Of a stretch of 64,000 nt of DNA, positions 45,028 to 52,852 are shown piece after piece. The stretch's first letter is position 1, and each line of letters starts with the position of its first letter. Origin of the DNA: Paludibacter sp. (lineage in GTDB: Bacteria > Bacteroidota > Bacteroidia > Bacteroidales > Paludibacteraceae). A program made the translations under genes and the position numbers. The stretch covers positions 124,001-188,000 of the forward strand of contig JARLGX010000003.1 of the NCBI GenBank assembly GCA_031292575.1, written 5' to 3'. The notes below the pieces were generated by a model. The model was given only the letters and a program-made list of their open reading frames with translations. It ran no database searches and was not told the DNA's origin.

Positions 45028-46602
45028 TTACGATATTTTTTCTATTTCTTCTTGTAGGTCAATTTCATTTCCCTTTTTGTCGTAAAACTTATATTGTAAA
45101 AAACCTAATTTTTGTGAGGCAATTACTTTACAACCCTTACCGAATTTTCGTTTCCACTGCCATTTCATCGAGATTAAGCCTTTAGAGATAAAAGCATCTA
45201 CGTAAGGATGAATCTGCAATGTAAACTCTTTAATTAATAATTTATTCACTAAATAATCAATTTTACTTTCCAACTGATCCGTAAACAGAATTGATGGTTT
45301 GATACGTCCGTTACCATAGCAAGTCGGACAGGTTTCTTCAATATCAATATGAATCACTGGGCGAACACGTTGTCGCGTCATCTGCAATAGTCCGAACTTA
45401 CTCAATGGCAAAATATTGTGTTTAGCTCTATCATTGGCCATATTTTCACGCATTCTGTCAAAAAGCTTCTGACGGTTGTCAGTCTCGTGCATATCGATAA
45501 AATCTACCACTATTATTCCTCCCATATCGCGCAAACGAAGTTGACGGGCAATTTCGTCTGCGGCAGCCAGATTCACATCCAGTGCGTTATCTTCCTGACC
45601 ATTTCCGGCTTTCGATCTATTGCCACTATTAACGTCAACAACATGGAGAGCTTCTGTATGTTCAATAATCAGATAAGCACCATTTTTAAACGATACAGTT
45701 TTTCCAAAACCCGATTTAATTTGTTTGGTTATTCCAAAACTGTCATAAATTGGCGTTTCTTCCTCGTAAAGTTTTACAATATCTTTTCTGTCGGGAGCAA
45801 TCAAATTCACATAATCACGAACTTCAGTGAATACTGCCGGGTCATTTATATGAATATGTTTAAAATTTGGACTGAATAAATCTCTAATTATTCCGACCGT
45901 GCGACCTAATTCTTCTAAAATAAGTGAAACTCCCTTAGTTTGTTGCGTTTTAATAATTGCTTCTTCCCAGCGTTTTACTAAAATCTTCAACTCATTATCG
46001 AGCTCAGCTACTTTTTTTTCTTCTGCAACTGTCCGTACAATTACTCCAAACCCTTTTGGTTTAATGCTTTGAATCAGTTGTTTTAGACGTAATCTTTCTT
46101 CTTCCGTTTTAATCTTCTGTGACACTGACACTTTATCAGCAAACGGGATAAGAACTAAAAACCTACCTGCAATAGAAATTTCAGCTGTCAATCTGGGACC
46201 TTTTGTAGAGATAGGTTCTTTAGTAACTTGTACTAAAATATCCTGCCCCGTTTTCAGAATGTCATTAATTGAACCGTTTTTTTCAATTTCTGGTTGAATT
46301 TTAATTTTTTGAATAGCAGGCGTTTTTTTACGGTCGCTCAACGCCTGCGTTGTAAATTGTGTAAGGGTATTGAAATTGGAACCTAAATCAAGATAATGTA
46401 GAAAAGCGTCTTTTTCGTAACCAACGTCCACAAAGGCTGCGTTTAAACCGGGCATTATTTTTTTTACCCTTCCTAAATAGATATTTCCCACGGCGAACTG
46501 TTCTGATCGTCCTTCCTGGTTAAGTTCTACAAGGCGTTTGTCTTCGAGCAGCGCAATAGAAATTTCAGATGGTTTTACATCCACTACTAATTCGCTATTC
46601 AC
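45028..46602 (-). CDS. rng: Rne/Rng family ribonuclease (RNase G)
   Basis: This 524-residue endoribonuclease cuts single-stranded RNA in 5' rRNA and mRNA processing. The S1 domain (about 38-120: GNIYLGRVKKIMPGLNAAFVDVG) and the RNase E/G catalytic part are complete, with the Mg site in VVDVNSGNRSK and GGIIVVDFIDMH, and the Zn-link CPTC in ETCPTCYGNGRIK. The short C-terminus without a degradosome scaffold makes it the RNase G type. It follows a 29-residue basic protein and HU on the same strand. Confidence 0.94.
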   Translation of the reverse strand: MNSELVVDVKPSEISIALLEDKRLVELNQEGRSEQFAVGNIYLGRVKKIMPGLNAAFVDVGYEKDAFLHYLDLGSNFNTLTQFTTQALSDRKKTPAIQKIKIQPEIEKNGSINDILKTGQDILVQVTKEPISTKGPRLTAEISIAGRFLVLIPFADKVSVSQKIKTEEERLRLKQLIQSIKPKGFGVIVRTVAEEKKVAELDNELKILVKRWEEAIIKTQQTKGVSLILEELGRTVGIIRDLFSPNFKHIHINDPAVFTEVRDYVNLIAPDRKDIVKLYEEETPIYDSFGITKQIKSGFGKTVSFKNGAYLIIEHTEALHVVDVNSGNRSKAGNGQEDNALDVNLAAADEIARQLRLRDMGGIIVVDFIDMHETDNRQKLFDRMRENMANDRAKHNILPLSKFGLLQMTRQRVRPVIHIDIEETCPTCYGNGRIKPSILFTDQLESKIDYLVNKLLIKEFTLQIHPYVDAFISKGLISMKWQWKRKFGKGCKVIASQKLGFLQYKFYDKKGNEIDLQEEIEKIS

Positions 46603-46713
46603 TTTTAATTTATTTTGATTGGGTTATTTTTATAAACAAAAAAACAAACTTAAAGACAAGATTTTTGCTTATAAGTTTGTTTTCTTGGGCTTTAAAGATA
46701 AAGACCATAAGAC

Positions 46714-46803
46714 TTATTTCTTTTTATGTCTATTTTTTCTTAGTCTTTTTTTACGCTTGTGTGTCGACATTTTATGTCTTTTTCTTTTTTTACCGCTTGG
46801 CAT
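46714..46803 (-). CDS. 29-residue basic protein with AURKAIP1/COX24-like motif
   Basis: A very small open frame, starting at ATG 46803 and ending at TAA 46714-46716, encodes 29 residues beginning MPSGKKRKRHKM and ending RKNRHKKK. It is made almost only of Lys, Arg and His. This matches the Bacteroidota proteins annotated as AURKAIP1/COX24 domain, related to the mitochondrial ribosomal protein mS38 and the bacterial ribosome-associated bS22-type peptides; it probably sits on the 30S subunit. It lies 26 bases after HU and 111 bases before rng, all on the minus strand. Short size makes it easy to miss in automatic annotation. Confidence 0.85.
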   Translation of the reverse strand: MPSGKKRKRHKMSTHKRKKRLRKNRHKKK

Positions 46804-46829
46804 CTTAATTGATTTATTTTATGAAAAAT

Positions 46830-47102
46830 TTATTTTACTACGCTCACGAAAGTTTTTGCAGGTTTGAATGAAGGAATGTTGTGAGCAGGGATAATGATAG
46901 TAGTGTTTTTAGAGATGTTGCGAGCAGTTTTTTCGGCTCTTTGTTTGATAACAAAGCTACCAAAACCTCTTAAATACACGTTTTCATTTTTTGAGAGTGA
47001 ATCTTTTACAGTTTCCATAAAAGCTTCAACAGTTGTTAATACAGTCACTTTATCAATTCCTGTATTTTTAGCAATTTCGTTTACGATGTCTGCCTTAGTC
47101 AT
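46830..47102 (-). CDS. HU family DNA-binding protein
   Basis: A 90-residue HU/IHF-fold protein that bends DNA as a dimer. The start MTKADIVNEIAKNTGIDK, the GFGSF hinge and the arm segment RAEKTARNISKNTTIIIPAHNIPSFKPAK are present; the arm has the conserved R-N-x and the Pro that inserts in DNA. It is the first gene of the group with the 29-residue basic protein and rng. CAAATATA at 47163-47170 reads TATATTTG on this strand and is a plausible -7 box. Confidence 0.95.
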   Translation of the reverse strand: MTKADIVNEIAKNTGIDKVTVLTTVEAFMETVKDSLSKNENVYLRGFGSFVIKQRAEKTARNISKNTTIIIPAHNIPSFKPAKTFVSVVK

Positions 47103-47231
47103 TTCAGTAATTATTTATAAGTTAGTTAATAAATGATATTTCCTTTTTATTCAAACGGACTGCAAATATATTGCTTTTATTCTGATTAAAAAACAATTGC
47201 GGACTTTTTTTTCTCAAAAAACATGATTTTT

Positions 47232-48335
47232 TTATTTAGCAGTTACTTTTTTAGCCAGTATTTTTTCAATTTCTGTTAAACTTAAATTCCGTCCAATAAT
47301 TTTGCCGGCTTTATCTATTAACACTGTATTTGGTATTGAATTTACGGCATAAGTTCTTGAACCTGCGCATTTCCATCCTTTCAAATCTGAAACTTGTTTC
47401 CAAGTCATTTGATGGGTAGCAACTGTACTTGTCCAGGCCTCTTTATTATCGTCAAGCGAAACTCCTAAAATTTCAAAATGATTACCACAGTGTTTTGCAT
47501 AAAAGGATTTTAATTCGGGCAAAAAGTGCATACATGGACCACACCATGAAGCCCAAAAATCAACTAAGACATAGTCTGTTTTTCCAACCATGTCTGACAA
47601 TGCAATAGAATCGCCATTCAATCCCGGCAGTTTAAAATCTACATACTTGTTACCTATGGCGACTTTCTTTTCAACTTCCAAATCAGCCATAATCTCCTGA
47701 ATTCTTGGCACCTGTTTGGTTTCAGTGTTCATTAAATTCACAATGGCTTCTTTTTCCGGAATACTATAGCCGTAAAACGAATTCATAAACACATAGTTAC
47801 CAACCAAAGTATTTATATGCTCAGTAGCAAATTTTTTGTCGATTGACACTTCTTCCTGATTTAATTTGTCAATTTCATTTGAAAAAGCTATCTCTTGTTC
47901 AGGAGTTTTCACACTGTCATTATGAGCCTTGTAGTATGAATCAGCTTTTTGGTTGAAAGCATTTTTACTATTCTGATAAGTTTGCAACAAGTCATTTTGG
48001 GAAGTTCCGTTAATTACCATAAACCCAGCTGTGTCAATAGCAACAGTAATTTTACCATTTTCCAATACAAATGCTTGCCTAACATGTTTATTTACGGGAT
48101 ACTCGTAAGTTAAATAGGCAATTTTTGCAGTATCTGAAACACCTTTAAAATTAAATTTATTGTTTTCAATAATTGTGCTATCAATTGTTATCCACTCTCT
48201 ATTTATTCGTTCTTTGATAAAAATGGTTTTACCATTTAATTTTTGGCTATCTACTTTTCCTGTAATTGTAAAATTTGAATTGTTACAAGACATCATACAA
48301 AGCACAGTTAATGAGAATAATAGAATTTTTTTCAT
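47232..48335 (-). CDS. TlpA-like thioredoxin lipoprotein with DUF4369-like domain
   Basis: A 367-residue lipoprotein: signal peptide with lipobox cysteine C17 (LCMMSC), an N-terminal beta-rich DUF4369-like domain (about 20-120), a helical linker and a C-terminal thioredoxin domain with WASWCGPC (C265, C268) followed by SIPNTVLID. In Bacteroidota these proteins reduce periplasmic disulfides or assist cytochrome maturation. It is alone, downstream of MutY and divergent from it, with an AT-rich gap of 142 bases. Confidence 0.9.
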   Translation of the reverse strand: MKKILLFSLTVLCMMSCNNSNFTITGKVDSQKLNGKTIFIKERINREWITIDSTIIENNKFNFKGVSDTAKIAYLTYEYPVNKHVRQAFVLENGKITVAIDTAGFMVINGTSQNDLLQTYQNSKNAFNQKADSYYKAHNDSVKTPEQEIAFSNEIDKLNQEEVSIDKKFATEHINTLVGNYVFMNSFYGYSIPEKEAIVNLMNTETKQVPRIQEIMADLEVEKKVAIGNKYVDFKLPGLNGDSIALSDMVGKTDYVLVDFWASWCGPCMHFLPELKSFYAKHCGNHFEILGVSLDDNKEAWTSTVATHQMTWKQVSDLKGWKCAGSRTYAVNSIPNTVLIDKAGKIIGRNLSLTEIEKILAKKVTAK

Positions 48336-48365
48336 ATAATTTTCAATGATTTAATAATTTGAATT

Positions 48366-48395
48366 TTGGAGGTAAACTTCAACAACCTACCTTTG
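48366..48395 (+). promoter_or_regulatory. Consensus promoter of mutY
   Basis: TTG at 48366-48368, 19 bases, then TACCTTTG at 48388-48395. The leader to the ATG at 48478 is about 80 bases. Confidence 0.78.
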
Positions 48396-48477
48396 TCTGC
48401 AAAGATGCTAATAAATATAAATATGTACAACACTTTATTTAAAGTATTTTTATGCAATTTTATTTCAAACGAATATT

Positions 48478-49542
48478 ATGGTTCAAATCTCGAATATTTC
48501 AGGGGAATTAATCAAATGGTATGAACAGAATAAACGAGAATTACCCTGGCGGGATACTTCTGACCCATACAAGATTTGGATATCTGAAATTATATTGCAG
48601 CAAACAAGGGTAAATCAGGGATTAAACTATTTTATCCGGTTTATTGAACGATTTCCAAATATAAAATCACTTGCCGATGCCAATGAAGATGAAGTATTAA
48701 AGTATTGGCAGGGATTGGGGTATTATACTCGTGCTAGGAATTTGCACAAAGCGGCTATTTTAATTGTAAAAGACTATGATGGAATCTTTCCTACTGAATA
48801 CAACAAAATTGTTAAACTGACTGGAATTGGAGAATATACTGCAGCCGCTATTTCTTCATTTGCATTCAATGAACCTTTTGCAGTGTTAGATGGAAATGTT
48901 TATAGAGTAATTTCACGGTTGTTTGGGATTGAAACTCCAATAGATACGAATTTCGGCAAAAAAGAATTTGCACGTTTAGCTCAAAGCATATTATCTATTT
49001 CAAAACCAGCACATCATAATCAGGCAATAATGGAATTCGGAGCTTTACAATGTATTCCTAGTTCTCCCGATTGCATTAATTGTCCTTTAAAATTTACTTG
49101 TCGTGCTTTTGAACTAAATAAAGTTTCTCTACTTCCAGTGAAATCTATTAAAACAAAAGTTTCAAATCGTTTTTTCAATTATTTATTTATCAAATTTCAA
49201 GATTCAACTTATCTTCAAAAACGAGTTGCAAAAGATATTTGGCAAAATTTGTATGAATTTCCGCTTATTGAATCAAATCATTTATTTGATTTAGACGAAT
49301 TACAAGGAGACGAAAATTTCAAAACGCTGTTTAAAAATATAGACGAAGTAAAAATACTAAAAACAATAAACCCGATGAAACATATTCTGAGTCACCGAGT
49401 TATCTATGCACAATTTGTAATTATAAAAGTTTCGAACGAGAACGAAATATTGAAACAATTCATTAAAACATCCATGACCGAAATTGATAAATATGCAATT
49501 TCAAGATTAATGGAACTGTTTATAGAATCTGAATTAGAATAA
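48478..49542 (+). CDS. mutY: A/G-specific adenine glycosylase
   Basis: MutY removes adenine opposite 8-oxoguanine. The 354-residue protein shows the catalytic Glu37 in ISEIILQQTR, the HhH with LTGIGEYTAAA, the Asp138 in AVLDGNVYR, and the [4Fe-4S] cysteines C192, C199, C202 and C208 in the order C-x6-C-x2-C-x5-C. A C-terminal MutT-like domain of about 120 residues follows and recognises 8-oxoguanine. Its start has a good promoter, and it ends four bases before the convergent thioredoxin stop. Confidence 0.96.
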   Translation: MVQISNISGELIKWYEQNKRELPWRDTSDPYKIWISEIILQQTRVNQGLNYFIRFIERFPNIKSLADANEDEVLKYWQGLGYYTRARNLHKAAILIVKDYDGIFPTEYNKIVKLTGIGEYTAAAISSFAFNEPFAVLDGNVYRVISRLFGIETPIDTNFGKKEFARLAQSILSISKPAHHNQAIMEFGALQCIPSSPDCINCPLKFTCRAFELNKVSLLPVKSIKTKVSNRFFNYLFIKFQDSTYLQKRVAKDIWQNLYEFPLIESNHLFDLDELQGDENFKTLFKNIDEVKILKTINPMKHILSHRVIYAQFVIIKVSNENEILKQFIKTSMTEIDKYAISRLMELFIESELE

Positions 49543-49546
49543 ATTT

Positions 49547-49978
49547 CTACTTTTTGAAAAAATATGTATTCACCATATTTTCCAATTCACCGTATTCTTT
49601 GTATCCCAGTTCTGTTTTAATACCTTTATTACTCATAAATATCATTGTTGGCATTGCTTCCACGTTGAATATTTGAGCTAATTGAGGCGACTGATCAACA
49701 TCAATCTTATAAATAACAAGTTTGCCTTTATATTTATTTTGAATTGCCTGAAGATGAGGAGCTAACATTTTACAAGGGCCGCACCATGTTGCATGAAAAT
49801 CTAAAATTATTGGTAGATTTCCAATCCGTTTAAAAGTTTTATCTTTGTCGTAATTCCACACTTTTTGTTTGAAACTCAACGAATTTAATTCGTCAATTTT
49901 TACATTGGAAGTTTTTTGTGCCATTGAAGTTAAACTTACAACGAAACATAACACGATGATTTGTACTGTCCTTTTCAT
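49547..49978 (-). CDS. Secreted thioredoxin
   Basis: A 143-residue protein with signal peptide (about 1-20) and a complete thioredoxin domain, active site FHATWCGPCK (C66, C69) and the cis-Pro loop VEAMPTMIF. It is a periplasmic thioredoxin rather than the cytoplasmic TrxA. It is the fourth secreted thioredoxin-fold protein within this window, and all lie near genes for envelope functions. Confidence 0.9.
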   Translation of the reverse strand: MKRTVQIIVLCFVVSLTSMAQKTSNVKIDELNSLSFKQKVWNYDKDKTFKRIGNLPIILDFHATWCGPCKMLAPHLQAIQNKYKGKLVIYKIDVDQSPQLAQIFNVEAMPTMIFMSNKGIKTELGYKEYGELENMVNTYFFKK

Positions 49979-50099
49979 TTAGTTGATTAATTTGGAATTT
50001 GTTATTTAAACAATTGTATTCCTTTTTTGATTATCAAATTCAAATAATTTAATAACATTTTTGTTAACTCAATTTATAAGATAGGGTAAATTTTATTTA

Positions 50100-50951
50100 C
50101 TACTTTTTATTAATCTGATTGTTATCTTCTTGATTTTTAATTCTTTCAATTATAAAAGAATTTTTCTTTATTTCTTTTTGAAGCTTAGAAACATCTTTTT
50201 TAACTACCCATAAATGATACGTTTCTGCTATTGCTTTTTTATCTCCATCAGATAAATAATAAACATATGATCTTTTTCCATGCAAAGTCACTTTGATTCT
50301 TAATGAAACATTTTGTGTAATAAATGCAGTCAATCCTTTATCCGCTTCATTTTTAAATGTCAATGTTTCCCAATGTGACCCTTCATCGTTGTAACTATGA
50401 TAATTAGGATTTGAAGTTTCAATTGTATCTGTATGCGCCGACAAATCGTTAACGGAAACTTCAACAGAGTTTTGACTTATATTTGAACCGCAATAATTAC
50501 TAATCAAATAAAAATCAGCATTTTCGTCTACATAGGTTTTCAGATAAGTTCTGTAAGCGTTGTTTTCGGTCTGTTCGGTTTTGTAAACATAATTGCCAAA
50601 ATCTTGATATTTATCATTTTTTTCAAACTTAAAATTTTTTTCTATCGAATCTGCTTCATGTTGTTTTATTGGTAAAATACTATCACAATAATTTAAATTT
50701 CGTGCACTCTCGCGACGTAAAATTGTATCTTGAAATGCAGCAGCTATTCTTCTTTTATTAACCAAACGCGGAAATAATAAATTTATGCTATCAATTTCTA
50801 TTTGCGCGGCGTTCAACGAATTATTTTTAATCAAAAGTTCAATATGTTTTAGTCGTATATCAGCTTGCTTTTCAAGCTTTTCCCTTGAATCACATGAAAT
50901 AAGGATAATTAAACTCAATAAAAAAAAGACATCTCGATTTATTTTTTTCAT
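50100..50951 (-). CDS. Hypothetical lipoprotein
   Basis: A 283-residue protein starting MKKINRDVFFLLSLIILIS with a lipobox cysteine at position 20 (LISC). After the signal the protein is Lys/Asp/Asn-rich with a long helical front (about 25-110) and a beta-rich back half; a start 17 codons earlier lacks support. No known domain is recognised. The DNA is very AT-rich and codons are A/T-biased, more so than in the neighbours, which might mean recent gain. It is a single gene just upstream of, and divergent from, the exopolysaccharide locus. Confidence 0.7.
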   Translation of the reverse strand: MKKINRDVFFLLSLIILISCDSREKLEKQADIRLKHIELLIKNNSLNAAQIEIDSINLLFPRLVNKRRIAAAFQDTILRRESARNLNYCDSILPIKQHEADSIEKNFKFEKNDKYQDFGNYVYKTEQTENNAYRTYLKTYVDENADFYLISNYCGSNISQNSVEVSVNDLSAHTDTIETSNPNYHSYNDEGSHWETLTFKNEADKGLTAFITQNVSLRIKVTLHGKRSYVYYLSDGDKKAIAETYHLWVVKKDVSKLQKEIKKNSFIIERIKNQEDNNQINKK

Positions 50952-51167
50952 AAGGATAGTTTTATTTCTGGCAAATTTAATTGATTTTTTTAAAAGTACC
51001 AATTAATAATCGAAAATCGAATCTGTTCCAATTAATTTGAAGACACTGTTTTTGATTTTTTTTGTTGATTTGCTAATACTAATTATACAATCTTTGATTT
51101 AAATAAAAATAATTGTTCTTATGTCTGTATTTTCATGATAATTTATAGTTAATATACATATTTTGCC

Positions 51168-51175
51168 TATCTTTG
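51168..51175 (+). promoter_or_regulatory. -7 box of the exopolysaccharide locus
   Basis: TATCTTTG matches TAnnTTTG, 33 bases before the ATG at 51208. An upstream TTG at 51163 that could be read as a start lies before this box and cannot be transcribed from it. Confidence 0.6.
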
Positions 51176-51207
51176 CTTCAAATTATCTCCGACAAAAAAA
51201 TTATTCA

Positions 51208-52026
51208 ATGCGAAAACCGCTTCATCAGCTTTTGTTAATCATGATATTGGCATTACAGCTAACTTCATGTATTACAACGCACCAACTAAATTATTTACAA
51301 GCTCCCAACAATAATATTCCGACCTACAAAGATACCGTTTCATATACTGACTATCGTTTGAAAGAAGGCGATAGGCTGTATGTTCAGGTTTATTCAACTG
51401 ACGAAAAAACAAACGCACTCTTTAACGGAGCCGGGAACATGGGATTTCAAATGATATCAGGCTCGAATGACAACATGGATTTATATACCTATTTAGTAAA
51501 CTCAAATGGTAACATAAAGTTTCCAATAGTAGGTGAAGTTTATGTAAAAGGAAAAACACTTAGAGAAACAAAAGAAATTTTAGAAAATGCCATCAAGCCT
51601 ATTTTAAAATTAAATTCGGTGGATGTGCGAATGGTTGGCAGGACTTTTAGCATCATCGGTGCAGGAAAATCGGGTCGTTTCCCATTCCCAAGGGAAAAAG
51701 TGAATATCTATCAGGCTTTAGCTTTGGCAGGCGATTTAGGCTTTTATGCAGATCGTAAAAAAATAAGAATCCTACGTGCTACCGAAAAAGGAAATCAAAT
51801 TAAAACTTTCGATATTAGAAGTGCAGACATAATAAATTCTGAGTTCTATTATTTGGAACCCGATGATGTAATCTTTCTACAGCCGATGAATGAACAATTT
51901 TTTGGAGTTTCAACTTTTTGGTCGGCACTTTCAACATTAATTACGACATTTTCAGTTGGTTATTTCATATATAAAAGTTTTACTCCAACTACAACACCTG
52001 CTACCACAACAACGGCTACAAAATGA
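51208..52026 (+). CDS. Wza-like polysaccharide export lipoprotein
   Basis: A 272-residue outer-membrane lipoprotein: signal peptide with cysteine C21 in LTSC, the Poly_export domain (YRLKEGDRLYVQVYS, GNIKFPIVGEVYVKGKTLRE) and a SLBB-like domain with RTFSIIGAGKSGRFPF. A single predicted membrane segment near the end (about 230-250) and a Thr-rich tail are unlike E. coli Wza, but common in Bacteroidota. It forms the export channel with the next gene product and the tyrosine autokinase downstream. It is the first gene of the locus. Confidence 0.92.
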   Translation: MRKPLHQLLLIMILALQLTSCITTHQLNYLQAPNNNIPTYKDTVSYTDYRLKEGDRLYVQVYSTDEKTNALFNGAGNMGFQMISGSNDNMDLYTYLVNSNGNIKFPIVGEVYVKGKTLRETKEILENAIKPILKLNSVDVRMVGRTFSIIGAGKSGRFPFPREKVNIYQALALAGDLGFYADRKKIRILRATEKGNQIKTFDIRSADIINSEFYYLEPDDVIFLQPMNEQFFGVSTFWSALSTLITTFSVGYFIYKSFTPTTTPATTTTATK

Positions 52027-52073
52027 TTATAGAAATAAAAGCAATCTATAGGCAGTATGATAAGCAATAATAA

Positions 52074-52820
52074 ATGAAAAACAGAAATCAAATACTAGTA
52101 TTAATTTTGTTATTATTCACACTATCATCGTGTTACAATTACAAAAGTATACGTTTATTACAAGAGAATAATCGTTCATTACCTACTTATGATAAATCTA
52201 ATTTTAAAGATTATCGGATTCAGGTAAATGACGAAATAATTTATCGACTAATAACTTCTGACGAAACAATCTCAAAAGTGATTTCTGCTGGAAGTTCTTC
52301 ATCGAGCCAAAATCAGATTTCATATCGTGTCTATACTGATGGAACAATAGATTTACCATTTATTTCACATATTCCAGTAGCCGGATTAACTTTAGATGAA
52401 GCTTCCACGGTGATTGAAAACCGTTTCAAGGAACTGATTCCTGATGCAGTAGTAAAACTTAGTCTTGCCAATAAAACTTTTACAATTTTTGGAGATGCAG
52501 GTTCAGGAATATTCCCAATTTACAAGGAGAAATTAACTATTTTTCAAGCACTTTCAATGTCCGGAGACTTTACTGAAACAAGTGATAGAAGGCATATTCG
52601 CATTATACGAGAATCAAATAAAGGAACTCAAGTACTCGATTTCGATATTCGCCCTAAAAGCATTATAGACTCAAAATATTATTATATTTATCCAAACGAC
52701 ATCATTTACGTTCAACGTGATTTTTCAAGTTTTTATAAAGTAAATAATTATTCGGCGCTTTTAGGTGTAATTAACTTCTCATTATCTTTACTGTTTGGAG
52801 TACTGAATTATAAAAAATAA
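52074..52820 (+). CDS. Second Wza-like polysaccharide export lipoprotein
   Basis: A 248-residue lipoprotein, cysteine C20 in TLSSC, with the same two-domain order as the previous gene (YRIQVNDEIIYRLITSDE, GTIDLPFISHIPVAGLTLDE, then NKTFTIFGDAGSGIFPIY) and a hydrophobic end (about 225-243). The two share the layout and parts of the sequence, so they are paralogues. The gap is 47 bases. They may form a mixed channel or serve different polymers. Confidence 0.92.
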   Translation: MKNRNQILVLILLLFTLSSCYNYKSIRLLQENNRSLPTYDKSNFKDYRIQVNDEIIYRLITSDETISKVISAGSSSSSQNQISYRVYTDGTIDLPFISHIPVAGLTLDEASTVIENRFKELIPDAVVKLSLANKTFTIFGDAGSGIFPIYKEKLTIFQALSMSGDFTETSDRRHIRIIRESNKGTQVLDFDIRPKSIIDSKYYYIYPNDIIYVQRDFSSFYKVNNYSALLGVINFSLSLLFGVLNYKK

Positions 52821-52852
52821 ACTCTTTTATCAATTACTAATGAGCCAACACA

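Noticed and set aside
45418-45879. 153-codon plus-strand frame inside rng
   Set aside because: Antisense to the RNase G catalytic region, with no family resemblance.
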